Shown: piece after piece, positions 1-7,932 of the stretch | Numbering within the stretch: position 1 is the first letter of the stretch | Layout: the number at the start of each line of letters is the position of its first letter | Virus record (IMG/VR): IMGVR_UViG_3300046170_000062 | Location: 1 to 25,648 of that record | Reading direction: 5' to 3' (one strand) | Length of the DNA stretch: 25,648 nt | DNA from: a virus | Notes under the pieces: generated by a model | What the model saw: only the letters and a program-made list of their open reading frames with translations | Database searches by the model: none | What the model was told of the DNA's origin: nothing | Translations under genes and position numbers: made by a program

Positions 1-1
1 T

Positions 2-664
2 GGTCAAGAAGCTAGTCTCACACAGAAGTCTCAGCTTGTCGCTTCCCAGCGAAAAGAAGCTGAGGCAGCTATCGAAAAGAACCACCTTGTATTCCAAAAG
101 ATGCTGGAGAAAGCGCAAGAACGCTTTAAGCCATATAGCGAAGTGGACATGCTCGTTGCCAGCAAAACTATGGAAACAGAGGACTTTGCCCAACTAAGGA
201 AAGAAGCTCAAGACGCCTACAATGACTTGAAGTTCCTCAACGAAGAAGCAGATGCCTTTTACAAGGAAGTCAAAGAGAACACAGATCGCGCACAGCAGGA
301 CGCTGCAAAAGAGTGCGTAAAGGTTCTTCAAACAGAATTACCTGATTGGAGCAACAAGCTCTATGACGATATTCGGGCTTATGCAGTGCAACAAGGATTA
401 CCTAAAGACCAAGTTGATCAGTATGTGGACCCCAACGTGATCGTGTTGATCAATAAGGCCAGACTGTATGACGAGGGTAAGAAGGTAGCTCTAGTTAAGA
501 AAAAGACTGCAACAAAGAATAAGGTTCTTAGATCCAAGAAATCTCCAGACCAGAAGTCATCAGCTAAAGCTAATGCAGAAAGAGCAAGGCAGAAGATGGT
601 CGCTAATGGTGGAAGAGACTTGGATGATATTGCTGCCGCTATTCTTGGTAACTGGGAGACATAA
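2..664 (+). CDS. Capsid scaffolding / assembly protein, C-terminal part
   Basis: The reading frame is open from base 2, so the true start lies outside the window; the first in-frame ATG inside it is at 101. The visible 220 residues are highly charged and mostly helical (Lys/Glu/Gln/Ala-rich, coiled-coil-like), with a very basic stretch (KKKTATKNKVLRSKK) followed by a short tail ending GNWET. Scaffolding proteins of podoviruses have this composition and lie directly before the major capsid gene, as here (39 bp gap). The likely role is to direct procapsid assembly and then leave or be degraded. The call rests on position and composition; no catalytic motif is expected. Portal and terminase should lie further upstream, outside the window. 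Confidence 0.75.
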   Translation, partial: GQEASLTQKSQLVASQRKEAEAAIEKNHLVFQKMLEKAQERFKPYSEVDMLVASKTMETEDFAQLRKEAQDAYNDLKFLNEEADAFYKEVKENTDRAQQDAAKECVKVLQTELPDWSNKLYDDIRAYAVQQGLPKDQVDQYVDPNVIVLINKARLYDEGKKVALVKKKTATKNKVLRSKKSPDQKSSAKANAERARQKMVANGGRDLDDIAAAILGNWET

Positions 665-703
665 TCCAAAACACATTGCTAAAAAGAAGGGAAAACCCCA
701 AAG

Positions 704-1597
704 ATGGCAATCTATAAGACCTATGAACAGATCGGCCTTGCCGAAGATGTTTCAAACATTATCAGTGACATAACGCCCACTGATACCCCCATGTACAGCA
801 TGATCAAGACCGAAAAGGTCCATGCTCGTCAGTATCAATACATGACTGATACGCTTGCAGCCGCAGCCTCAAACGCACAGCTTGAGGGCTTCACTGCATC
901 AGCAGGCACAGCTATCCCAACGGTAATGATCAACGGGAACACACAGATCCTCCAGAAGACATTTCAGGTTTCAGCCACAGCTGATGCTGTAAAGGCTTAC
1001 GGGAGGGCTAAGGAGACTGCGTATCAACTGTCTAAGGCATTGAAAGAAATCAAAAAAGACGTAGAACACGCCTTTGTTGGTGCTTCAAATGCAACAGTAG
1101 CTGGTAACGCAACCACAGCCCGTGAGATGGCTTCTGCTGATCAACTGATCGATTCATCAGTTTCAACAGATGCAGGATCGAACTCAACAGACGCACTTAC
1201 AGAAGCAAAGCTGCTTGTAAACATGCAAGCTGTCTATGAAGCTGGCGGTGAGCCATCAATTCTCATGGTAAAGCCAGCAGACTCCCTGATCATTGCAGGG
1301 TTTACTGGTGCTTCTGGACGTACCCGTGACTTCAACGATGGTACTACCACGCTGACTAACGTGGTCAATCTGTATGTGTCACCTTTTGGTGAGTACAAGG
1401 TGGTCCTTAACCGCCACCAGATGTCCACACATGCGTTCCTTTTGGACCCATCAATGTGGCGTACCGCCGTCTTGCGTCCTTTCGCACGGACACTCCTTGC
1501 TAAAACAGGCGACTCCGACACCCACATGGTTGTTGGTGAAATGGGCCTGATGCACAAGAACCCGAAAGGCTCAGGTCAGATCACTGGCCTTAGCTAA
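704..1597 (+). CDS. Major capsid protein (SU10-type, DUF5309 family)
   Basis: This 297-residue protein resembles the SU10/DUF5309 major capsid family (HK97 fold), which forms the icosahedral shell. Recognisable features are the N-terminal MAIYKTYEQIGLAEDVS, the IxDITPTDTPMYSMI segment typical of the family's start, the central KALKEIKKDVEHAFVG helix and the C-terminal GEMGLMHKNPKGSGQITGL. It follows the scaffold gene and is followed by a strong hairpin and a new ribosome binding site, as expected for the most highly expressed virion gene. It does not look like T7 gp10, which matters because the replication genes in this window are T7-like. The start at 704 is supported by the length and by the family-like N-terminus. 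Confidence 0.88.
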   Translation: MAIYKTYEQIGLAEDVSNIISDITPTDTPMYSMIKTEKVHARQYQYMTDTLAAAASNAQLEGFTASAGTAIPTVMINGNTQILQKTFQVSATADAVKAYGRAKETAYQLSKALKEIKKDVEHAFVGASNATVAGNATTAREMASADQLIDSSVSTDAGSNSTDALTEAKLLVNMQAVYEAGGEPSILMVKPADSLIIAGFTGASGRTRDFNDGTTTLTNVVNLYVSPFGEYKVVLNRHQMSTHAFLLDPSMWRTAVLRPFARTLLAKTGDSDTHMVVGEMGLMHKNPKGSGQITGLS

Positions 1598-1613
1598 GTC
1601 GGACTGAGTTGGC

Positions 1614-1660
1614 GTGAGGGGATAACGGGGGCTTTTGCTCTCCTTACCCCCGCCCCTCAC
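1614..1660 (+). terminator. GC-rich hairpin after the capsid gene
   Basis: GTGAGGGG (1614-1621) pairs with CCCCTCAC (1653-1660), and CGGGGG (1626-1631) pairs with CCCCCG (1647-1652), giving a 14-bp stem in two blocks. It begins 17 bp after the capsid stop codon. No T-run follows, so it may be a partial terminator for the phage polymerase or an RNA processing/stabilising structure. T7 also has a terminator just after its capsid gene, which is the basis of the call. Confidence 0.6.
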
Positions 1661-1682
1661 CCACTTCCTCAAGGAGATACAA

Positions 1683-1991
1683 GTGAATAAGAAAATAGAC
1701 CTAGTTGGAGTCAACAATGACTTCAGCGAAGAGGCTGACAGTCTCGTTAGAACGGACAGCCAGCACATCAGCCAATCCTTCCTAGATGATCTCAAAGATA
1801 AACGGAACGAAAGCACCAACCAAGTGGAAGGTGAGTTTCAGCATGTAGCAAGCATACCAGTAATCTTTGTCGAGAAATGGAAGAAGGAAGGCTTCGACAT
1901 CATGGACGGCTCTATTCCCTTAAAAGAGATCGTGAAGAAGCTGAAGGCTGAAAACCTAGATGGATTCATGGCAACAGAAAAGAGTGTTTGA
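1683..1991 (+). CDS. Small protein of unknown function downstream of capsid
   Basis: A GTG start at 1683 is preceded by AAGGAG at 1671-1676, an excellent ribosome binding site, so I prefer it to in-frame starts inside the upstream hairpin. The 102-residue product begins VNKKIDLVGVNNDFSEE and is charged, soluble and without obvious motifs. I do not recognise the family. Its place between the capsid gene and the head-tail adaptor suggests a head-completion or head-decoration role, but that is inference from order alone. It overlaps the next gene by one base (TGATG), implying translational coupling. Confidence 0.75.
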   Translation: MNKKIDLVGVNNDFSEEADSLVRTDSQHISQSFLDDLKDKRNESTNQVEGEFQHVASIPVIFVEKWKKEGFDIMDGSIPLKEIVKKLKAENLDGFMATEKSV

Positions 1992-2227
1992 TGGGTTATT
2001 CAGGTCCAAAGAAGTTTAGCAAGAAAGTTGGCAACAAGACCGTCAGATACGGTGCAAAAGGCTACAAAGTCAAAGCCGGAACCAATGCTGGTGACAACTA
2101 TTGCACCCGTTCCAACGGACAAATGAAGAAACACCCAAAAGCAGCCAAAGACCCTAACTCACCGCTGAGGCTTTCACGCAAGAAGTGGAAATGCGTCGGC
2201 AACAAAAGCAAAAGGAGCAAAGCATGA
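1991..2227 (+). CDS. Small basic protein, unknown function
   Basis: The ATG at 1991 overlaps the upstream stop codon (TGATG). The 78-residue product is strongly basic (many Lys, plus Arg) and Gly/Asn-rich, with two Cys. It reads MGYSGPKKFSKKVGNKTVRYGAKGY at its start, split here only for description. Such small basic proteins near capsid genes of marine phages may bind nucleic acid or be minor virion components; neither role is shown by the sequence. It overlaps the next small gene by an ATGA junction. Confidence 0.7.
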   Translation: MGYSGPKKFSKKVGNKTVRYGAKGYKVKAGTNAGDNYCTRSNGQMKKHPKAAKDPNSPLRLSRKKWKCVGNKSKRSKA

Positions 2228-2319
2228 CACCGTGCAAAACATGCCCTCACAAAATGAAATGTAGGAAGGCAGGAAAGTGCCTTGGCAAGCATAAGAAACC
2301 AACCAGAAGGGGCTACTGA
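2224..2319 (+). CDS. 31-residue cysteine-rich basic protein
   Basis: The ATG at 2224 overlaps the upstream stop (ATGA). The product contains CKTC and later two more cysteines (MKCRKAGKC), a four-Cys pattern compatible with a small zinc-binding knuckle, and has many Lys/Arg residues. The ORF is short, but the start-stop coupling on its left and the next gene starting 2 bp after its stop argue that it is translated. Function unknown; nucleic-acid binding is a guess from charge and cysteines. Confidence 0.6.
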   Translation: MTPCKTCPHKMKCRKAGKCLGKHKKPTRRGY

Positions 2320-2321
2320 TC

Positions 2322-2483
2322 ATGGCTAGACGAGGCTTATATGCCAACATCCACGCGAAGAAGAAACGGATCGCGGCTGGTTCGGGTGAGAAGATGCGGC
2401 GGGTTGGAACCAAAGGTGCGCCCACGGCTGCTAACTTTCGCAAGGCAGCAAAGACAGCGAAAAAGAAAAAGACAGGGGCTTAG
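2322..2483 (+). CDS. Short basic conserved phage protein
   Basis: This 53-residue protein begins MARRGLYANIHAKKKRI and continues with AGSGEKMRRVGTKGAPT, ending in a Lys-rich tail. I recognise this pattern as a short conserved protein often found near structural genes of marine T4-like and T7-like phages; its function is not established. It starts 2 bp after the preceding stop and ends 3 bp before the adaptor gene, so it belongs to the same transcript. Charge suggests nucleic-acid or virion association. Confidence 0.8.
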   Translation: MARRGLYANIHAKKKRIAAGSGEKMRRVGTKGAPTAANFRKAAKTAKKKKTGA

Positions 2484-2486
2484 TCA

Positions 2487-3107
2487 ATGAACTACGGCGA
2501 TATCAAAAGTCATTTCGCTGACCTCCTCAACAGGTCAGACCTCACCGCAACCCTAACAACACGGTTTATCGACCAAGGTATCGCCCGTATCCAAAGACAG
2601 CTTCGTGTTCCAGCTAATGAGAAGTTGCAGACCTACACTATTACTAGCAGGACTGCATCACTAACTTTACCAACCGACTTCCTAGAGATCGTAAGTCTCT
2701 ACCATACGACCAACGAACTTGAGCGTGTGTCGATGCGGCGGTTCAGAGAGCTTAGTGGTAGCACTTATGCGGGTGTTCCAATGTTCTTTGCAAGACAGCA
2801 GGAGAAGCTGTTTTTATACCCAGAACCTACAGATGGTAACTTGGTTCTTTATTACTACGGTGAGTTTGACGCGATGTCAGCCGATAGTGACGAGAACATA
2901 CTAGCCAAAGTAGCTCCTGATCTCATCATCTACGGCGCATTAACCTATGCCGCCGATTATTACCTAGACACAAGAACAGAACTGTTCGAGCAGAAGTTCA
3001 ATCAGTTTATGGCTGAGATCCAAGAACAAGCAAACGATCAAGAGTTGCAAGGCGGGACACAAGCAATCCTTCCAGCATACAGATATCAGGAGGGGGTTTA
3101 TGAGTAA
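2487..3107 (+). CDS. Head-tail adaptor protein (phage adaptor, DUF6682-like)
   Basis: The 206-residue protein shows the typical layout of small adaptor/connector proteins that attach below the portal: an N-terminal helical MNYGDIKSHFADLLNR..., a LTLPTDFLEI segment, a FLYPEP...LYYYGEF beta region, then an APDLIIYGALTYAADYY helix and a C-terminal helix ending in AYRYQEGVYE. This pattern is common in non-T7 podoviruses and siphoviruses and is unlike T7 gp11 in detail. Expected role: completes the head and joins it to the tail. Its 3' end overlaps the tail fibre start by 8 bp. Confidence 0.72.
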   Translation: MNYGDIKSHFADLLNRSDLTATLTTRFIDQGIARIQRQLRVPANEKLQTYTITSRTASLTLPTDFLEIVSLYHTTNELERVSMRRFRELSGSTYAGVPMFFARQQEKLFLYPEPTDGNLVLYYYGEFDAMSADSDENILAKVAPDLIIYGALTYAADYYLDTRTELFEQKFNQFMAEIQEQANDQELQGGTQAILPAYRYQEGVYE

Positions 3108-6045
3108 ATCAGGCTTCTTTAACAATAGTGGCACAAGCTCAACTGTAGAGAACACAATTCAAGGCTCCGTGGACGCAGCCGCCGCATCAGCCGCAGCAGC
3201 GGCGTCTTCAGAAACAGACGCACAAACTGCACAGGCTGCATCCGAAGCTGCCCGTGACGCCTCACAGACTGCTCAAACAGCCAGTGAGACAGCCAAGACT
3301 GCATCTGAAGCTGCGAGAGATGCAGCCCAAGTAAGCCAGAACGCAGCGGCAACATCAGCCGCAGCCGCATTAGTAAGTCAGAACGCAGCGGCATCCAGCG
3401 CAACAAGTTCAGCAGCGGATGTTGTCTCAACTAATGCGGATGTCGTTTCGACTAACGCTGACGCAGCATCCACTGCTTCAGACCGAACAGCAGCGGCGTC
3501 TAGCGCATCTTCTGCTTCAACATCAGCTGCCACATCGACCACAAAGGCATCCGAAAGTTCGACTTCAGCAGCTGCATCGTTAGCCAGTCAAAACGCAGCG
3601 GCAACTTCAGCGGCAGCGGCACTTACGAGTCAGAACGCAGCGGCGTCAAGCCAATCTGCAACGGCGGCAGACGTTGTCTCCACAAACGCTGACGCTGCAT
3701 CTACGGCTTCAGACCGCACAGCTGCGGCCTCTTCGGCATCATCTTCCGCCGCATCCGCTGCAACTGCGACTACAAAGGCATCAGAGGCATCCACCTCTGC
3801 CTCAAACGCAGCCAGTAGCCTTAGTAGCTTCAACGCTGTCTACAGCACAGGCTCCAGCGACCCGACATCGAACCTTGATGTCGGTGACTTATTCTACAAC
3901 CAGTCGGCTGGGGTACTTAAAGTCTACACGGGTTCGGCATGGGAACAGGGAGTTACTGCTGGGTCTGGATTCCTTGCTTTGACTGGCGGGCAGCTTACAG
4001 GCAACCTTACAACGACTGGTCTGATTGATGGTCGTGATGTAGCAGCAGACGGAACAAAGCTGGATGGCATCGAAGCATCAGCAGATGTCACAGACACCAC
4101 AAACGTAGTCGCAGCCTTGACCGCTGGAACAGGGATTACAATCGCTGGGAACGGAACGATTGCCTCAACAGCATCATCAGACTTGGTGGATGACACCACT
4201 CCCCAGCTCGGCGGTGATTTACAAAGCAACGGAAACGATATTGTCTTTGCCGACAACGACAAGGCCATCTTTGGTGCTGGGTCTGACTTGCAGATTTATC
4301 ACGATGGCAGCAACAGCTACATTGACGATGCGGGAACTGGTAAACTCTTCACTCGCAGCAGTCAATTTCAGGTGCAGAAATACACTGGCGAAAACATGAT
4401 TGTCGCGGTGGCAGACGACAGGGTTGACTTGTATTATAACAACAGCAAGAAACTCGCCACCACCAGCACAGGCGTGGATGTCACTGGTACTGTGACGGCT
4501 GATGGGCTGACTGTTGATGTCAACAATGCTGGCATCACAATGACAGACAGTTCTTCAACAGCGTTTGAGGCAATAAAAACAACCACCAGTGATGCCTTGC
4601 AGTTTTCATCTGGCGGCTCTGGTTCATTTATGAACTTCTACACCAATGCTGGCAATGAACGTATGCGCCTGACAAGTGCGGGTTCGCTAGGGCTGGGAAC
4701 TACAACGCCTAGCCAAAAGGCTCATATTTACGGCGGCTCATTGTTAATTGATAATGGTTCAAGCGCGGGAACAATATACTTTCACGATACAACAAACTAC
4801 ATAAATCTTTCGGGAGATGAACTTCAGTTTGCAAACAACGGTTCAGAACGTATGCGCATCGACAGCAGCGGCAACGTGGGCATTGGCGTATCCAGCATGA
4901 CGAATAAGTTGGTTTTGCCAAATGCAGCTTATTTTGCGATGCAGGATACTGGCGGCGCAGAAAGCCTAGCTATCAGGGCAAATAGTTCAAATGCTATGGA
5001 GTTTCTGACTGGCGGCGGTTTACGCCAGACCATTGACAGCAGCGGGAATCTGCTGGTGGGTAAGACGAGTGTTGACTACACAACTGTCGGATTTGAAGCG
5101 ACACCATCAAGTTCATTTCAAGCCAATGCGATGACCGCTGACGGTAAAAAGGCGCTGTTGCTTGCTAGAAAAACGACCGATGGTGGCATTGTAGAGTTTC
5201 GTAAAGACAGCATAGTGGCTGGTTCAATTGGTAGTTTTGATAGCGGCGCAAACATATACATCGGGTCTGGAGACACTGGGGTAACATTTAATCCGACTGT
5301 GAACGGTATTTTGCCACACAATCCCAGCACTAATTCTCAACTAGATAATGCTATTGATTTGGGCTACCCCACTTATCGTTTCAAACACGGTTATTTTGCC
5401 AACACTGTCTACACAGCATCTGTTGCTGGAATTACTGACAACGATACTTACATCAACTTTGCTAACAATAACATAATGCAATTCATCACTGGCGGCAGTG
5501 AGCGTGGGCGGTTTAATTCGGCAGGAAACTTGCTTTTAGGCCAATCCTCAACTGACACCCCAGGAACAGGAAACACGACAACAGGAACTTCACTGCGTGG
5601 GCTTGGTGACGGTTTCTTTAGCCGTTCTAATGGAGAGGCTCTTTACCTTAACCGTAATAATGACGGTGGTATGATTTCCATTCGCCGAAGCAACAGTCAG
5701 GTTGGAGTCATTTCAGTCACAACTAGTGGCACAACCTACAACACCACCTCTGACATAAGACTAAAGCAAGACATCGAACCTCTAGTCGCAACCGACAAGC
5801 TGATGCAGATGAACCCTGTGTCATACGCTTGGAAGTCTAACCCTGACGGCCCACGCAGTATGGGCTTCATCGCCCAAGAGATGCAGGAAGTCATGCCAGA
5901 AGCTGTAAGCACTGGCGATGACGATGATGCGATGATGAGTATGGACTACGGACGCATCACACCAATACTGGTGTCAGCGTTGCAGGATGCGCACAAGAAA
6001 ATCGAACAACTAGAACAGCGACTAGCTGATATGGAGGCTAACTGA
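3100..6045 (+). CDS. Tail fibre / tailspike with C-terminal S74 intramolecular chaperone
   Basis: This 981-residue protein is the likely host-recognition fibre. Residues about 20-245 are Ala/Ser/Thr-rich with QNAAATS and TNADAAS-type repeats, probably a trimeric shaft. Residues 250-880 carry repeated beta motifs (ERMRLTSAGSLGLG, ERMRIDSSGNVGIG, GGLRQTIDSSGNLLVG, ERGRFNSAGNLLLG) common in phage fibres. The last about 98 residues form a peptidase S74 autochaperone: S884-D-I-R-L-K888 is the Ser/Lys pair of that family, followed by MGFIAQEMQEVMPEAV and a closing coiled coil. The chaperone is expected to trimerise the fibre and cleave itself off. The start ATG has GGAGG nearby and lies inside the adaptor gene end. 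The next gene starts on the stop codon. Confidence 0.88.
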   Translation: MSKSGFFNNSGTSSTVENTIQGSVDAAAASAAAAASSETDAQTAQAASEAARDASQTAQTASETAKTASEAARDAAQVSQNAAATSAAAALVSQNAAASSATSSAADVVSTNADVVSTNADAASTASDRTAAASSASSASTSAATSTTKASESSTSAAASLASQNAAATSAAAALTSQNAAASSQSATAADVVSTNADAASTASDRTAAASSASSSAASAATATTKASEASTSASNAASSLSSFNAVYSTGSSDPTSNLDVGDLFYNQSAGVLKVYTGSAWEQGVTAGSGFLALTGGQLTGNLTTTGLIDGRDVAADGTKLDGIEASADVTDTTNVVAALTAGTGITIAGNGTIASTASSDLVDDTTPQLGGDLQSNGNDIVFADNDKAIFGAGSDLQIYHDGSNSYIDDAGTGKLFTRSSQFQVQKYTGENMIVAVADDRVDLYYNNSKKLATTSTGVDVTGTVTADGLTVDVNNAGITMTDSSSTAFEAIKTTTSDALQFSSGGSGSFMNFYTNAGNERMRLTSAGSLGLGTTTPSQKAHIYGGSLLIDNGSSAGTIYFHDTTNYINLSGDELQFANNGSERMRIDSSGNVGIGVSSMTNKLVLPNAAYFAMQDTGGAESLAIRANSSNAMEFLTGGGLRQTIDSSGNLLVGKTSVDYTTVGFEATPSSSFQANAMTADGKKALLLARKTTDGGIVEFRKDSIVAGSIGSFDSGANIYIGSGDTGVTFNPTVNGILPHNPSTNSQLDNAIDLGYPTYRFKHGYFANTVYTASVAGITDNDTYINFANNNIMQFITGGSERGRFNSAGNLLLGQSSTDTPGTGNTTTGTSLRGLGDGFFSRSNGEALYLNRNNDGGMISIRRSNSQVGVISVTTSGTTYNTTSDIRLKQDIEPLVATDKLMQMNPVSYAWKSNPDGPRSMGFIAQEMQEVMPEAVSTGDDDDAMMSMDYGRITPILVSALQDAHKKIEQLEQRLADMEAN
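3334..3816 (+). repeat. Tandem 84-codon duplication in the fibre shaft
   Basis: Residues 79-162 and 163-239 of the fibre are near copies in tandem. Both run SQNAAATSAAAAL, SQNAAASS, ADVVSTNAD, AASTASDRTAAASSAS and TTKASE in the same order. At nucleotide level the second copy starts 252 bp after the first. The first copy has an extra VVSTNAD heptad, so the second is 7 residues shorter. Third-position differences are common, so the duplication is not recent. Confidence 0.85.
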
Positions 6046-6365
6046 TGACTGCTTTTTCACCAGAGCATGAAGGCATTACTTGTCGGCTAAATCTTAATGG
6101 CTCAGGAACTGTCAGCATAAGAGACAGTTTCAATGTTTCAGGGGTAACCGACAATGGGGCTGGTGATTATACCACTGATTTTAGCACTTCAATGAGCAAC
6201 GCAAACTATATGGCTCAATGTAACGGTGGGGTTAGAAGCGTGATATCAGCAGAAACTAGATTATACTCTATTTCAACAACCAACGTCCGCTTCGAAATGA
6301 ATGAAAGCGGCGGTGCAATGACAGATAGTACGTTTGTTATGATTGTTTGTGCGGGTGATACTTGA
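6045..6365 (+). CDS. Tail fibre-associated small beta protein
   Basis: The 106-residue product starts on the fibre stop codon (TGATG). It contains SFNVSGVTDNGAGDYTTDFST followed by ANYMAQCNGG; this motif also occurs at the C-terminal ends of many phage tail fibre and receptor-binding proteins, where it forms a beta-rich tip domain. Here it is a separate protein directly after the fibre, so it may cap the fibre or act as a small receptor-binding tip. Function is inferred from the motif and position. Confidence 0.7.
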   Translation: MTAFSPEHEGITCRLNLNGSGTVSIRDSFNVSGVTDNGAGDYTTDFSTSMSNANYMAQCNGGVRSVISAETRLYSISTTNVRFEMNESGGAMTDSTFVMIVCAGDT

Positions 6366-6784
6366 TGCACCTAATTGACTCATTGACAGAGGCAAAGCAG
6401 AGGCTTGAGCCGCATCGGACAGACTACGCTGTTGTCTACGAAGATATGGATATGGACCACTGTGCTGTCATGCACCCAGACCCTAATGCGATGGCTGCAT
6501 TGATGGCTGGCGGTGTGTTCCCACCAGTATGGGTCTATTGGGAACTGGCAAAGGACGAGGCACAGCCTGACTTTAAACGTCACACTAGAGGCTACTTGAT
6601 GCACGACACACCAAGAGAAGGTCCGAAAACAGAAGAAGAAGCCCTGTTGTATCTCATTATGAAGGATGTGCCACAACATATCTGGAGAAACTACGAAACC
6701 AGCAACAGCGTAAAGATGAAAATCATTAGGCGTGAACAACAGCCAGACAGAGAGTTCCGAAACGCTTGGAGAATAGCGGCATGA
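6365..6784 (+). CDS. Tail-region protein with C-terminal FRNAW motif
   Basis: The ATG at 6365 overlaps the previous stop by one base (TGATG); a TTG three bases upstream is less likely. The 139-residue protein starts MHLIDSLTEAKQRLEPHRT, is rich in aromatic and acidic residues, and ends DREFRNAWRIAA. FRNAW is the start motif of a phage protein family found after tail fibres, and the next gene has it too. Role unknown; perhaps fibre assembly or a tail accessory protein. Confidence 0.7.
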   Translation: MHLIDSLTEAKQRLEPHRTDYAVVYEDMDMDHCAVMHPDPNAMAALMAGGVFPPVWVYWELAKDEAQPDFKRHTRGYLMHDTPREGPKTEEEALLYLIMKDVPQHIWRNYETSNSVKMKIIRREQQPDREFRNAWRIAA

Positions 6785-7137
6785 CAACAATTATATCAGA
6801 CAAGGACGGCAACGAGATTGCTGCCGCATCAGCCACAGTACCAAGCGACAGGCACTTCCGTAATGCTTGGGCTTTGGACGGCACGGTCATCACAGAGGAT
6901 TTGGTAACAGCCAAAGCAATCTTTGCCGACAAGATTAGAGAAGCCCGTAAGCCGCTGCTAGAGGCACTAGACGCTGACTACATGAAGGCTCTTGAGTCTA
7001 GCGCAGACACAGCCGCAACCGTGGCTGACAAGCAAGCCCTGCGTGATGCCCCGACTGCTGGCAACGGGGCAACCACAATCACTGAACTCAAAGCAGCTTG
7101 GCCTTCATGCTGCGGCACAAGCCCATACGAGGAGTAA
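6781..7137 (+). CDS. Tail-region protein, FRNAW family (possible fibre assembly protein)
   Basis: The ATG at 6781 overlaps the preceding stop (ATGA). Residues about 24-40 read DRHFRNAWALDGTVI, followed by an amphipathic helix DKIREARKPLLEALDADYMKALE; this arrangement is typical of a phage family placed after tail fibres and often called tail assembly or XkdW-like. It is 118 residues long with a Cys-Cys near the C-terminus. The function is not established. The next gene starts 3 bp downstream after a good GAGGAG site. Confidence 0.68.
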   Translation: MTTIISDKDGNEIAAASATVPSDRHFRNAWALDGTVITEDLVTAKAIFADKIREARKPLLEALDADYMKALESSADTAATVADKQALRDAPTAGNGATTITELKAAWPSCCGTSPYEE

Positions 7138-7140
7138 ATT

Positions 7141-7503
7141 ATGGCTAATTCATACACTTGGGACTTCCCAGCACTTGATGTTTGCAACGAGGCCCAGAAC
7201 GGACACTCTGATTGCATCAATACAATTCATTGGCGTTTGACTGCTGTATCTGACAGCGAGACTAATGCTGAAGGTGAAGCACTAAATGTCACAGCCTACG
7301 GCACCGCTGCTGTCGAAACACCAGACGAGGGTGACAGTGACTATGTTGCTTTCGATGACATTACAAAAGACTGGTGTAAGACAAAGACGCTTGAGGCTTT
7401 GGAAAAGACTGAGGCTGAAATGCAGACAATGCTTGATGACCAGATGACTGCGCTTGCTAATCCTCCAATGCGTCAAGCTGTTCCGGCTGGCTGGGCTGCT
7501 TAA
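7141..7503 (+). CDS. Conserved marine phage tail-region protein (DUF7936-like)
   Basis: The 120-residue product begins MANSYTWDFPALDV, has an INTIHWRLTAVSDSE segment and a C-terminal helical LEALEKTEAEMQTMLDDQM; this is the pattern of DUF7936-type proteins seen near tail genes of marine phages. GAGGAG lies a few bases before the ATG. It is probably a virion or tail accessory protein. No enzyme motif is visible. Confidence 0.72.
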   Translation: MANSYTWDFPALDVCNEAQNGHSDCINTIHWRLTAVSDSETNAEGEALNVTAYGTAAVETPDEGDSDYVAFDDITKDWCKTKTLEALEKTEAEMQTMLDDQMTALANPPMRQAVPAGWAA

Positions 7504-7523
7504 AGTTGAAGCTACAGCAAGTT

Positions 7524-7706
7524 ATGGAACCAGAACTCAAAGTCCAGATGGAACTGGATGCTCATGAAAAAGAATGTGCCATCCGTTATGAGATGGTGCA
7601 TGGCAAACTTGAAAGCCTCGACAAGCGTATGTGGAGGCTTGAGGCTCTGTTGATGGCCTCTACTTTATCTATACTGGCAGCAGCGGTAGGAATACTAACG
7701 ACATGA
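7524..7706 (+). CDS. Small single-pass membrane protein, possible lysis accessory
   Basis: I choose the ATG at 7524 over a TTG at 7506; neither has a strong ribosome site. The 60-residue product has an N-terminal charged helix with HEKECAIRYEMVHGKLESLDKRMWRLE, mentioned in parts as HEKECAIRYE and KLESLDKRMWRLE, then a hydrophobic C-terminus (ALLMASTLSILAAAVGILTT). A coiled-coil head plus a terminal membrane anchor is common among phage lysis-region proteins of unknown role. It overlaps the next gene by ATGA. Confidence 0.68.
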   Translation: MEPELKVQMELDAHEKECAIRYEMVHGKLESLDKRMWRLEALLMASTLSILAAAVGILTT

Positions 7707-7924
7707 CACAATTCGTCTTTGCTCTCGTCACGATGATGGGGCAACAGACGATCTCGACAGAATACTTCGAGAGCATCGATGTCTGCTTGTGGTACAGCAG
7801 CCGCCTAAACAAACAACATCACCACACCCACCACTTCTCACACGATCTAGCTGACAAGCATGTGTTTGCTCAGTGCATCCCTACGCGAGTCAATCCAGAC
7901 GATGTAACAATCTATAACCGATAG
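7703..7924 (+). CDS. Hypothetical protein, His-rich middle
   Basis: The ATG at 7703 overlaps the preceding stop (ATGA). The 73-residue product starts MTQFVFALVTMMGQ, which could be a weak signal peptide, and has KQHHHTHHFSHD in the middle. I do not recognise it. The histidine cluster could bind metal, but nothing else supports that. Its place in the coupled lysis-region operon argues that it is real. Confidence 0.6.
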   Translation: MTQFVFALVTMMGQQTISTEYFESIDVCLWYSSRLNKQHHHTHHFSHDLADKHVFAQCIPTRVNPDDVTIYNR

Positions 7925-7932
7925 AGGCACAT

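Noticed and set aside
3119-3833. Long frames on the minus strand opposite the fibre shaft
   Set aside because: Produced by the repetitive GC-rich Ala/Ser codons of the fibre; no start signals or family features.
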